Assembly (NCBI GenBank): GCA_023284085.1
Contig: JAKVHY010000001.1
Span: 1-64,000 of the forward strand
Source of the DNA: Shewanella benthica
GTDB taxonomy: Bacteria > Pseudomonadota > Gammaproteobacteria > Enterobacterales > Shewanellaceae
Length of the DNA: 64,000 nucleotides
Direction of reading: 5' to 3'
Part shown: positions 29,250 through 37,455 of the stretch, piece after piece
Layout: each line of letters starts with the position of its first letter
Numbering within the stretch: position 1 is the stretch's first letter
Translations under genes and position numbers: made by a program
The notes under the pieces: generated by a model
Databases searched by the model: none
What the model was told of the DNA's origin: nothing
Seen by the model: only the letters and a program-made list of their open reading frames with translations

Positions 29250-29366
29250 ATTATCGATATGAAAGTAGGGCAGGTCGAGTATGAGTCGCCTATCTAGTCA
29301 CTGCTGGCGCTAAGGCATTACTCGGTGTATAACTAATTTAATACACTGAGTTTTTTAGGCTCTAAT

Positions 29367-29903
29367 ATGCAACTATTAATGTTAAAGCGGTTAAGCCTGC
29401 TGGTTAAAATTGGCCTGGTACTGAGCATACTATTTCAAGCGAATGCTCTCTCTGCGGCCCCAAACCTGGATCTCAGTGTCCAGGACGCAGACGGGCGCTC
29501 CTATGTATTATCTCAATTCTCTGGAGAGCTGATTTATATCGATTTTTGGGCATCTTGGTGTGGCCCATGTCGAAAGTCTTTCCCCTGGATGAATGAGATG
29601 CATCATAAGTATGCTGATCAGGGGCTTAAGATCATTGCCATCAACTTAGACAATGACATATCACTCGCCCGTCAGTTTCTCGGGCAAATTTCTGCCGACT
29701 TCACTATCGCCTATGATCCCGATACTCAGGTGGCAGAACAATTCGATATCTTGGGGATGCCGAGCAGCTACCTGTTCAACAGACAAGGTAAATTAGTCGC
29801 TAAACACCTGGGGTTCTATGCGGAGCATAAGGCGGACTATGAAGCCGAAATTTTACACTATCTTAAACAAGCAAAGCCGGAACAGAGCACAGACAAGCTG
29901 TGA
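29367..29903 (+). CDS. TlpA-like periplasmic thiol-disulfide oxidoreductase
   Basis: A 178-residue thioredoxin-fold protein. Signal peptide about 1-31 (ends ALSAA); active site WASWCGPCRKSF with Cys65 and Cys68; cis-proline region LGMPSSYLF. It should act in the periplasm as a reductant of disulfides or of cysteine-bearing partners. It heads a four-gene run (TlpA, DUF4266, DUF3570, ApbE). The next gene's product ends in Cys-Gly-Cys, an obvious candidate partner. Confidence 0.88.
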   Translation: MQLLMLKRLSLLVKIGLVLSILFQANALSAAPNLDLSVQDADGRSYVLSQFSGELIYIDFWASWCGPCRKSFPWMNEMHHKYADQGLKIIAINLDNDISLARQFLGQISADFTIAYDPDTQVAEQFDILGMPSSYLFNRQGKLVAKHLGFYAEHKADYEAEILHYLKQAKPEQSTDKL

Positions 29904-29949
29904 GTAGCATGAGTATGTGTGGGGGAGTTCATCAAATTAGAGGCGAGAG

Positions 29950-30183
29950 ATGATGATATTCGGGACTGAACTGATTAGAAGCCTAGCATTTTTGGTGTGT
30001 TTCTCTTTGACTGCCTGTGCGGGTTTAGGCGTGGAACCTTGGCAGCGGGATCAGTTTGCCCGTGAAGACATGGCGCTGGACAGTGAAAAACTGGATCTGA
30101 CTTTGGACGATCATATCTATTTCAGTAAAGAGGGCACCAGTGGCGGCCGAGCGCTCGCCGGGGGCGGCTGTGGCTGCAACTAA
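29950..30183 (+). CDS. small DUF4266-type lipoprotein with C-terminal Cys-Gly-Cys-Asn
   Basis: A 77-residue lipoprotein: signal peptide with lipobox LTAC (Cys23), then an acidic middle (QREDMALDSEKLDLTLDDH-like composition), a HIYFSKEGTSGG stretch and the end GGGCGCN (Cys74, Cys76). I recognise it as DUF4266, whose Gly-rich Cys tail is its hallmark; the function is unknown. The tail could bind metal, be modified, or be a redox partner of the TlpA protein encoded upstream. The DUF3570 gene overlaps its last codons. Confidence 0.8.
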   Translation: MMIFGTELIRSLAFLVCFSLTACAGLGVEPWQRDQFAREDMALDSEKLDLTLDDHIYFSKEGTSGGRALAGGGCGCN

Positions 30184-31630
30184 AACGGTCAATAAGTCAA
30201 AAGCACGCACTGGAACCGGGACAAAAATCGGTGCAAGTCTTGGTATCAGTGCGAGTGAGCCTTCGATTGCCGAAGCGTTATCGATTGCCAGCTTTGCGCT
30301 ACTGAGCATGACGAGCTCGGTGGCCATTGCCGCTCAAAGAGACTCTGTAGCCGAAAATCCCATCGGCAGAGACACTCAATTCGCCGCTGTCATCACTACA
30401 GATGAAGCCGTCACCTCAGATACTGATGAGACAGATCCAGCTGAAATAGACGCCGCCTTACTCTATTATCTGGAGCAGGACAGGGTGACGGTAGCCGAGG
30501 GGATCTTCAATCTTAAACTCCCCGTAGGCGACAAGCGGGTTTACGAAGGCAAGTTGGTGCTAGATACCTTGACTGGCTCCTCGGCCAATGGCGCCGTGCC
30601 CCAAGATGAACGCCAGACTTTTACCCGTCCGTCAGGCAATGGCGAATACAATATCGATTCAGGTAACACCCCTTTAGATGACACCTTCAAAGACACTCGA
30701 GTACAACTCAGTGGCAACTGGGCCGAGATATGGTCGCCTGACTGGAGCAGTAACCATGGGCTCTATCTGTCGAGAGAATATGACTACACTTCCATGGGCA
30801 TTAATTCGGCACTGGAACGCTCGTTTAACAAGAGTAACACTCAGCTTTCATTGGGGATGGCCTATTACTATGATCTGGTCGATCCTGTGGGAGGACGGCC
30901 TGTGGCCATGAGTAAGATGGTGTTTCGGGATGATTTTGACTCCCAAACCGAGTTCAGAACTGAATTTGATAAGACCCGCCAGATAGCGAGTACCGATAAA
31001 CAGACAGTGGATCTCAGCGTCGGTTTAACCCAGATCATCAATCGGTATATGCTAGTGCAGCTCAGCTATAACCTGTCTTCTTTGAAAGGATATATGACCG
31101 ACCCCTACAAGGTGCTCAGCCTTGTTGATGCGTCAGGAACCAGTGAGGCATATCTTTATGAGAGTCGACCCGATGAGCGTCTCAAGCAGAGCTTTTATCT
31201 GTTCAGTAAATATGCATTATCCACTGGGGTGACCGATCTGGCTTATCGTTATAGTCATGATGACTGGGGCGTGTCCTCACATACCTTCGAGACCCGTTAT
31301 AGGTACAATTTCACCTCAACTTTTTTTGGCCAACTGCACCTGAGGTATTATCGACAAGAAGCGGCCAGCTTTTATCGGGCTTTTCTTAATTCGGGTGAGG
31401 AACTCCCTGAGTTTGCATCGGCAGATTATCGTATTGGTAATATGAATGCCTATACCTTAGGCATAAAAATTGGTCACAGTTTAGTTGATGGCACTAAGGC
31501 CAGCTATCGCCTCGAGTATTATCAACAAGATCCCTATTCTAATGGAGAACAAGCCACTGGCCAGCTGGCTCACCATGAGTTATATCCAAGCATTAAGGCG
31601 ATCATTTTTCAGCTAGGATTGTCATTTTAA
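30170..31630 (+). CDS. DUF3570 predicted outer-membrane beta-barrel with ApbE-type flavinylation-like motif
   Basis: About 486 residues from the GTG at 30170, chosen because a G-rich Shine-Dalgarno-like run precedes it and because it overlaps the DUF4266 stop by 14 bases; a GTG at 30140 is an alternative. A hydrophobic segment (about 35-56) may be a signal/anchor. The rest has repeated aromatic, alternating strands and ends in FQLGLSF, fitting an outer-membrane barrel. The segment DTLTGSS (about 132-138; bases 30563-30583) is one residue away from the D-x-x-[ST]-G-A-[ST] site at which ApbE attaches FMN. ApbE is encoded next. Function is unestablished. Confidence 0.78.
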   Translation: MAATKTVNKSKARTGTGTKIGASLGISASEPSIAEALSIASFALLSMTSSVAIAAQRDSVAENPIGRDTQFAAVITTDEAVTSDTDETDPAEIDAALLYYLEQDRVTVAEGIFNLKLPVGDKRVYEGKLVLDTLTGSSANGAVPQDERQTFTRPSGNGEYNIDSGNTPLDDTFKDTRVQLSGNWAEIWSPDWSSNHGLYLSREYDYTSMGINSALERSFNKSNTQLSLGMAYYYDLVDPVGGRPVAMSKMVFRDDFDSQTEFRTEFDKTRQIASTDKQTVDLSVGLTQIINRYMLVQLSYNLSSLKGYMTDPYKVLSLVDASGTSEAYLYESRPDERLKQSFYLFSKYALSTGVTDLAYRYSHDDWGVSSHTFETRYRYNFTSTFFGQLHLRYYRQEAASFYRAFLNSGEELPEFASADYRIGNMNAYTLGIKIGHSLVDGTKASYRLEYYQQDPYSNGEQATGQLAHHELYPSIKAIIFQLGLSF

Positions 31631-31687
31631 TGGTATCTATTGCGCTGAATGGCTATGGCCTTCATTCTTATGATGTGGTCAGTCTTG

Positions 31688-31739
31688 TGATGATGAGCAC
31701 TGATGATGAGCACTGATGATGAGCACTGATGATGAGTGA
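31688..31739 (+). repeat. 13-bp tandem repeat, four copies
   Basis: The unit TGATGATGAGCAC occurs three times exactly and a fourth time ending GTGA. It lies between the DUF3570 stop and the apbE ribosome site. Copy number could change by slippage and alter the spacing or mRNA folding between these genes. Confidence 0.9.
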
Positions 31740-31769
31740 CGGGATGCCCCATCAAGAGGAAAATTGTCT

Positions 31770-32657
31770 ATGAGCGAAGAGCTGTCATTGGCCGCCACTT
31801 CTTGGGGGCATCTGGCGAGCTTTAATGCCATGGCCAGTCGGTGTGAGGTGCTTATACGCACAGCCGACAGAGCGCAGGCCTATATCATGGCCAACCAGGT
31901 TTTGCAGGAAACACGGCGCATAGAGCAAAAGTACAGTCGCTTCAATAATAGCAGTTCGCTCAGCAAGCTCAATGCCACTGCCGGCGCCTGGCAGAATATC
32001 GACGCAGAAACCTCGGCGCTCTTGGGTTTCTCCAAGCAGTGTTTCGACTTAAGTGATGGTATGTTCGATATTACGGCGGGACCCATATTAACACTCTGGA
32101 CCTTTGGCCCAGATGCCAATGTGCCCACTTCTGCATCTATCGGGAGGGCACTTAAAAATGTCGGCTTTGACAAGCTAAGCATAGAGGCGTCGCGGTTACA
32201 CCTCCCCCGTGGCATGAGCCTGGATTTCGGTGGCATCGCCAAGGAGTATGCCTGTGACAGGGCGGCGAGCCTGTTGACACTTGATTATCCTCACATACCC
32301 GCCCTGGTTAATCTGGGCGGTGATATAGCCTGTGCCTCGATGGTCGATAAGCCCTGGCAGGTGGGAATAGAAGACCCTAGCGAATTGGACAATGCCACTC
32401 GGACAATCAGCTTAATTGGTGGCGGGCTGGCTACCAGCGGTCACACCCGGCGTTATCTACTCGATGAGGGGAAGCGATATGGGCACATACTGAACCTTAA
32501 CACAGGCTATCCGGTGGAACGGGCCCCTTTGTCTGTGACCGTTATGGCCGCCAATTGTTTGGTGGCAGGCATGTTATCCACCATAGCCATGTTAAAAGGC
32601 GCCAATGCGCAGGCCTTTATGGCCTCTCAGGATGTCGATTTTCATATCTGCCGCTAA
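31770..32657 (+). CDS. apbE: FAD:protein FMN transferase (ApbE family)
   Basis: A 295-residue enzyme that moves FMN from FAD to a Ser/Thr of a target protein. Family segments include DITAGPILTLWTFG, SLDFGGIAKEYACDRA, ALVNLGGDIAC and TSGHTRRYLLDEGKRYGHILN. The ATG at 31770 follows AGAGGA. Unlike most ApbE proteins it shows no signal peptide or lipobox, so it may act in the cytoplasm before export of its substrate. Its neighbour, the DUF3570 protein, carries a motif resembling the acceptor site, and no Nqr or Rnf genes are present in the window. Confidence 0.9.
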   Translation: MSEELSLAATSWGHLASFNAMASRCEVLIRTADRAQAYIMANQVLQETRRIEQKYSRFNNSSSLSKLNATAGAWQNIDAETSALLGFSKQCFDLSDGMFDITAGPILTLWTFGPDANVPTSASIGRALKNVGFDKLSIEASRLHLPRGMSLDFGGIAKEYACDRAASLLTLDYPHIPALVNLGGDIACASMVDKPWQVGIEDPSELDNATRTISLIGGGLATSGHTRRYLLDEGKRYGHILNLNTGYPVERAPLSVTVMAANCLVAGMLSTIAMLKGANAQAFMASQDVDFHICR

Positions 32658-32792
32658 CATATTCTTGTCGGTGACTTGTAATAGTATATTGCTTTTGTTA
32701 GTTTAACGTCCGACATAATATGTCAGGCGTCAGCTGGTTAACTTATGACGTACAACAGATAAATACCCATTGTTATCGTTAGGGAGCAAGGA

Positions 32793-33095
32793 ATGCTGGA
32801 AAAAATATTTTTATATGCAATCGCGGGAGTCGTGATTGTTTTCAAATGGTTAGCCATAGTGCTAGCGCCTACACTGGGTTTGGGCATTCTAGGGCTGATC
32901 ATCTGTGATATTCGCAATGAGATGGATATCAAGCTTATCTTCATCTTGATGAGCTTAGGTGCATTGTCAGGCGTTATCTTGGCGGAAAAAATCAGACGGA
33001 AATACGGGCTAATCGAATTTGATGGCAAGCTTATCGGTCACCCGGAGATCGACGGTCATAATGTGTTAGCAAGTGCATCGAAAAGTAATAAGTGA
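32793..33095 (+). CDS. small two- to three-span membrane protein, unknown function
   Basis: A 100-residue protein. Hydrophobic segments at about 5-22, 23-42 and 47-63 are followed by a basic loop (KIRRKYG) and a soluble tail. AGGGAGCAAGGA gives a strong ribosome site before the ATG. I recognise no family. It follows apbE by 135 bases on the same strand and could belong to the same run, but the gap contains its own AT-rich, promoter-like stretch. Confidence 0.65.
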   Translation: MLEKIFLYAIAGVVIVFKWLAIVLAPTLGLGILGLIICDIRNEMDIKLIFILMSLGALSGVILAEKIRRKYGLIEFDGKLIGHPEIDGHNVLASASKSNK

Positions 33096-33724
33096 TTCAT
33101 GCTTATTGTAATAGACAGTTTGCAGTGGACTGTGGACTTGGGATAGGAGCGTCAGGCAAACCTTTAGTTGGTCACTCAGTTTCTGCCGCCTTAAACACTT
33201 CATCAGATATAAGTGTTTGTTACTGTTTTGGTTATTATAGTTACTAACTGCAGTTAGCTGGAATTCTAGGACGATATTTGTATCTGTTGTTGATCTCAAT
33301 AATTAAACGAAAATTTAGTTATTGTTTACAGATAGTAGTTAATCTTCTGGACTCTAACCTGTATATGGATCTATTTCATCTGGTTAGATTTGCTCATAAA
33401 ATTTGGGGCTGATCAAGCAGGTACAAATAGGAGTCCAGTTTTACCTGACCACAAAATATTAAATAGCTAAAGCTAATGCTTTATTACATAAATATCGTAC
33501 TGAGTTTGTGTGTAATAAGTATTAATGATTCTTAGAACGGGCACTAGAGAACAACTAATCTTCAACTACACTTGTTGTAAGTTATCAGAATAAAACCCCT
33601 TATTTTTTGCTGATTAACTAATTTTCGAAAGAAAATTGAAACTGTAATTTCGGTAAGACTTATCCTATTTGGTAGAGAGAGGAGCCCTTCATTAGTGGAA
33701 TTCAGAAGTAAAGGAAGTTTAGAT
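33096..33724. other. 629-bp AT-rich intergenic region
   Basis: No convincing ORF, terminator or repeat. Only short, low-quality open frames occur. It precedes a decayed methyltransferase gene and has the look of degraded DNA at the edge of the glycan region. Confidence 0.5.
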
Positions 33725-34452
33725 ATGTCAGTTAATGCAAAGGGAGTGACCAGGGAACTTTTGAGCATCGAGAACTATGGTAAGACAAGTGAAGTTTTTC
33801 TTATTTATGTGATGCATATTGTAGCTTATCGTTGGTTTATGCCAAGACTGCGCTGGAAAGGACGTTCTGGACTTCGGTTGTGGCACTGGATACGGTGCCT
33901 ACGAACTAACTCAGGTCACTCAATCCTGCCATGGGGTTGATATATCAGCAGAGGCGGTTAGCCTTTGTAGGTCAAGCTACGCATGCAATGAAATCACGTT
34001 CTCTCATATTAAGCCCGTAGAAGAAACTCCCTTACCTTTCGCCGATGCCAGTTTTGATGTCGTCGTCTCAAACCAAGTTATTGAACATGTCGCAGACCCT
34101 GATGCATATATCAAGGAAGCACGTCGCGTGCTTAAACCTAGCGGCATCTTTTATTTGGTTACACCAGACCGTGCAAAAACATTTTGGCACTACTAAGTTA
34201 TCAGGTATGTCAGAAGTATTATCAATGGAGAACGCTCGAACCCACAAGTTAAGATTTATGACCTTACTTTTCACTTATGGATCAGAGTTATGGCGCCAAA
34301 CATCACTGTCCTTCCTGAAAAGAGCTAAACGAATAGTACCACGGAAGGAACCTGATTTTGGCGAAGATGCGCTATGGGTAACTGACAACGTCGATAAGAG
34401 TATTAGTATCAGTATCAGTATCTGTATCTGTATTAGAGCAGAGGTTAACTAA
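33725..34452 (+). pseudogene. frameshifted SAM-dependent methyltransferase
   Basis: The gene begins with a sound GGAAG and ATG (33725), then passes through three frames. Frame one runs to about 33855. Frame two carries motif I VLDFGCGTGYGAYE, a central FDVVVSNQVIEHVADPDAYI (parts) and VLKPSGIFYLVTP, ending at a TAA at 34194. Frame three continues with DFGEDALWVTDNVDK, the usual C-terminal part of such enzymes, and ends in a low-complexity hexamer repeat. At least two frameshifts are needed, so it is inactive. It once resembled Methyltransf_11 enzymes of polysaccharide loci. Confidence 0.85.
34398..34436 (+). repeat. hexanucleotide repeat in the methyltransferase remnant
   Basis: Six tandem, slightly varied copies of AGTATC/TGTATC encode an artificial Ser/Ile/Cys run at the end of the pseudogene. 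Expansion by slippage is the likely cause. Confidence 0.75.
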
Positions 34453-34504
34453 CTTTACTTTATTATAGATATTCATCATTAGAGTCTTTAAAGAGATTAA
34501 GTCT

Positions 34505-36589
34505 TTAGCGAATAACCTGGGCTCGATATAAAGAGTCAAGCAGCTGGCTTCCGATAGCTTTAGGCGTTATTCTGTGTTTAATATCAAAATATAGCCCTGA
34601 ACTGCGTAGCTCAGGCCGTTGCAGATAAACTTCTTTCACCGCTTGAGCCAACGCCTCTTCATCTTCTGGCGGCACCAGCCAAACACCTTTATCAGTATGA
34701 CTTAATAACTCAACTATTGCGGGGGAATCACGCGTGATCACAGGTCGGCTAGCTGCAATGATCTGAAAGACCTTATTAGGAATAACCATCGCACTTTTTT
34801 TAGTGTCTCCAAAGATACCTAAGCATACATCTGCTTCCTGAATCTTTCGACCAAGCTCTTTATAGGGGACCCATTTGATCCACTCAAGGTTGGAGATATG
34901 GTCGGAATCTAACTCCGCCTGGATTTTGGATTCCTCTTGTCCCTTACCGATAATTGTCCAGTTAGCCATTTCACTCGGGACCAAGCGACACGCTTTGATA
35001 ATAGTGCTGATGCCATGCAGTGGAATGAAGGTGCCGTAAAAAAGTACCTCAATCGGACCGTCATCATTTGAAGCGCTCTTGGTATCAGGCTGACTTTGAA
35101 AAAAATGGTCCTCTGCTCCGACAAAGGTATAATGAACCTTGTTGTGCTCAAGATGATATCTTCTGCGAAAATAGTCAGCATGTTCATTAGTATCGAGTAA
35201 AACCGCGTCTGCAAGTCTGCAAGCGAGCCATTCCCAAGCATAAAGTACCAGACTCACAGGATGGCGCTTGCCAAACATCTTACGATCTTCAACTACCGTA
35301 TTATAAAGAGAAATAAAAGCATCCCAAACAATAGGAATACCTCTGATCCGTGCAAAAGGCCAGAGAACAAATATGTCTAGATGACCCAGGTAACCTACTA
35401 TGATGAAATTACTTTTTTTGAGTCTAAATAATTTCACCACCAATCTTGGATAGGCTAGTAGATGACGCCATGCAATTGAAAGCCAGCTACTTAAGCCCTT
35501 AATCTGGCTCTTATCATTATTAGCAGCCCAAATATTCTCATGGCATGTCATAACTGTGCACCCCGCTTGTTCCAGACTGTCATGCAAGATAGGATTACGA
35601 GGCTTGCTGAGATCGTAGGTCCCCCAATAAATAATACTAATCTTATCATTGCTTTGTGGTGAATTAGACGATTTACGTGTGTCATTTCTATGTTTCAAAA
35701 CCAGCCAGCCGATCAGGAATGTTAATAGATCGCCTGACATTTGGGCGATACGGGAAAAGCCTGCCACACCTACAGCACATAATTCACCATAGACCGGTGT
35801 TAATAATAAAACCAACATAAACTCTCTCACACCAATACCCGCAGGTGCTCCTGGTGTAAGGAATCCGGCCACAAATGAGATAGTAAAAATACCACTAACG
35901 AATAGGATATTATTAAATTCCACATTGAAAATACTCCCCGCCAAATAGTTAGTCGAAAGACCTAAAAGCATAAAACACACCCAAAACAAGATGAGGCAAA
36001 AGGCCAAAGTTCTTACTGATGGCATTTTGGGGATGTTGAGGATGCCCGGCAGTCCCAAATGGACAGATAATTTAGGAGAGAAAAAAATGATTAAGGCGGT
36101 AATGGCAATGCAAACTAGACTAATTGTCATAAGTTGAACCAGATCAGGGGTATGGCCAGAAAACTGGTTGAGATCCGCATAAAAAATAGTGACTGAAGCG
36201 AAAATTGCTGCCGACAAGATCAGTAGGATGAGCTCGAAGGCTAATGTATATAAAACACTGCTCGGCCTGATACCGACGGATTTAGCGTTTGCTACGCGAC
36301 CAATTAAATGGACGATATTGCCTGGGATGTATTTACCAATCTGGGATATAAAAAATATTCGCGTAGCGGTCGAAAACTGATGTGGCTCATCGACGCCTGT
36401 TAGTAACAGAGACCAGATACAAGCGCCGATAAAATTAATTGCTAAATAGATAAGCATAACGATAAACACAGGAGTAAAGTAGGAAGCTTCCCATCGAAAG
36501 TTTTCGAGTTGTTGTTGTGCAAAATAAAAGAAAAATAAAATTGTAAATACAACAAAAATTCTTGTAATTAATCCGGACAAGGACTTCAT
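34505..36589 (-). CDS. fusion: UPF0104/LPG-synthase-type membrane domain + GT4-like glycosyltransferase
   Basis: A 694-residue protein. Residues 1 to about 300 form seven to eight transmembrane helices with the LPG_synthase_TM (UPF0104) pattern: GKYIPGNIVHLIGR and LTPGAPAGIGVREFM. After a polar linker, residues about 320-690 look like a GT-B glycosyltransferase: IIYWGTYDLSKPRNPILH, EVLFYGTFIPLHGI and the nucleotide-sugar site region MVIPNKVFQIIAASRPVITRD. The fusion would couple a lipid or polyprenol-handling membrane unit with sugar transfer on the cytoplasmic face. Last gene of the minus-strand run with the methyltransferase, GT2 and GT-C genes. Confidence 0.82.
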   Translation of the reverse strand: MKSLSGLITRIFVVFTILFFFYFAQQQLENFRWEASYFTPVFIVMLIYLAINFIGACIWSLLLTGVDEPHQFSTATRIFFISQIGKYIPGNIVHLIGRVANAKSVGIRPSSVLYTLAFELILLILSAAIFASVTIFYADLNQFSGHTPDLVQLMTISLVCIAITALIIFFSPKLSVHLGLPGILNIPKMPSVRTLAFCLILFWVCFMLLGLSTNYLAGSIFNVEFNNILFVSGIFTISFVAGFLTPGAPAGIGVREFMLVLLLTPVYGELCAVGVAGFSRIAQMSGDLLTFLIGWLVLKHRNDTRKSSNSPQSNDKISIIYWGTYDLSKPRNPILHDSLEQAGCTVMTCHENIWAANNDKSQIKGLSSWLSIAWRHLLAYPRLVVKLFRLKKSNFIIVGYLGHLDIFVLWPFARIRGIPIVWDAFISLYNTVVEDRKMFGKRHPVSLVLYAWEWLACRLADAVLLDTNEHADYFRRRYHLEHNKVHYTFVGAEDHFFQSQPDTKSASNDDGPIEVLFYGTFIPLHGISTIIKACRLVPSEMANWTIIGKGQEESKIQAELDSDHISNLEWIKWVPYKELGRKIQEADVCLGIFGDTKKSAMVIPNKVFQIIAASRPVITRDSPAIVELLSHTDKGVWLVPPEDEEALAQAVKEVYLQRPELRSSGLYFDIKHRITPKAIGSQLLDSLYRAQVIR

Positions 36590-36624
36590 TTTTTTAATTT
36601 TAATTTAGTAGCCTCCCTAAGTGA

Positions 36625-37455
36625 TTAGTCTGACTTTTTAGCCAGGATTATAAATCCATCACCGTAGCCAAACTTAGAAAAAACGGTTTGTACCTTACAG
36701 AAGAAGAACATGAAGGCTCGTCCCAACATACTGGCCTGAACACCGAAAAAAACGGCTTCTTTAGAACGCTCAACGCCGCTGCGATCTGTGCCTTGTTGAC
36801 TTCCTAGGGATAGTTTTTGTACTTCCCTCGAATATATAATATTCCTTACAAAGTTGGTGATATACGAGAGGGGATATCCGTAAGTTTCAAAGTGTAAACA
36901 ATCCAGACCATTATTATTGAGTAACGCAATAAATTCATCTTTCTCGTAGCGTCGATAATGCCCCGCCCATACATCGGAGGGCCCCCACATAGATTTTAAC
37001 GCAGGAACAGATAACACAAGGTAGCCTTCCGGCTTTACCCAGCTAACCCATTCCTTTAAAGCTGCATCGTCTAACTCGATATGCTCTAACACTTCAAATG
37101 ACATAAGCACATCAAATTCTTCTTTCCATTCGGCCGCACTAGAGTGAATTTCGACTGGAGATCTTGCCCTCGATAAAATTTTATTGGCAATGTTTCTAGC
37201 TTGAAGAGATGTTTCAAGTGCTTCACAGCTAAATCCCATTTGCGTTGCATCGAAGGTGATACCGCCGGCACCACAGCCCACTTCGAGTACCCGGCCTGGT
37301 TTCAAATCTTTAAGTATCTTTAGTAGCCTAGAACGCCGCAGAAGGTATTTTGGGGCGGGCACCCAACTTCTATCTCTGAGAAAGACACCATAGTCAGGGT
37401 GAATAGCTACTTCGCTAGTATCGGTGATTTTCTTCTTGTTGAACACGCGCCACAT
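36625..37455 (-). CDS. class I SAM-dependent methyltransferase
   Basis: A 276-residue methyltransferase. Motif I is RVLEVGCGAGGITFDA (about 55-70), followed by FDVLMSFEVLEHIELDD and EGYLVLSVPALKSMWGPSD, typical of Methyltransf_11/23 enzymes acting on sugars or lipid carriers. Its ATG overlaps the stop of the GT2 gene by one base, so the two are co-translated. The location among glycosyltransferases suggests it modifies a glycan or lipid-linked intermediate. Confidence 0.85.
   Translation of the reverse strand: MWRVFNKKKITDTSEVAIHPDYGVFLRDRSWVPAPKYLLRRSRLLKILKDLKPGRVLEVGCGAGGITFDATQMGFSCEALETSLQARNIANKILSRARSPVEIHSSAAEWKEEFDVLMSFEVLEHIELDDAALKEWVSWVKPEGYLVLSVPALKSMWGPSDVWAGHYRRYEKDEFIALLNNNGLDCLHFETYGYPLSYITNFVRNIIYSREVQKLSLGSQQGTDRSGVERSKEAVFFGVQASMLGRAFMFFFCKVQTVFSKFGYGDGFIILAKKSD

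Larger units (their letters stand above)
28915..29366. other. 452-bp intergenic region with possible small transcript
   Basis: AT-rich beside the divergent GGDEF start. Its middle holds a promoter-like pair (TTGACC at 29164, ATAATT at 29187, 17 bases apart) followed 28 bases later by a terminator hairpin. The remaining bases up to tlpA show no ORF. Confidence 0.5.

Noticed and set aside
32712-32724. GACATAATATGTC palindrome before the 100-residue membrane protein
   Set aside because: A 13-bp AT-rich palindrome is common by chance and has no second copy that I noticed.
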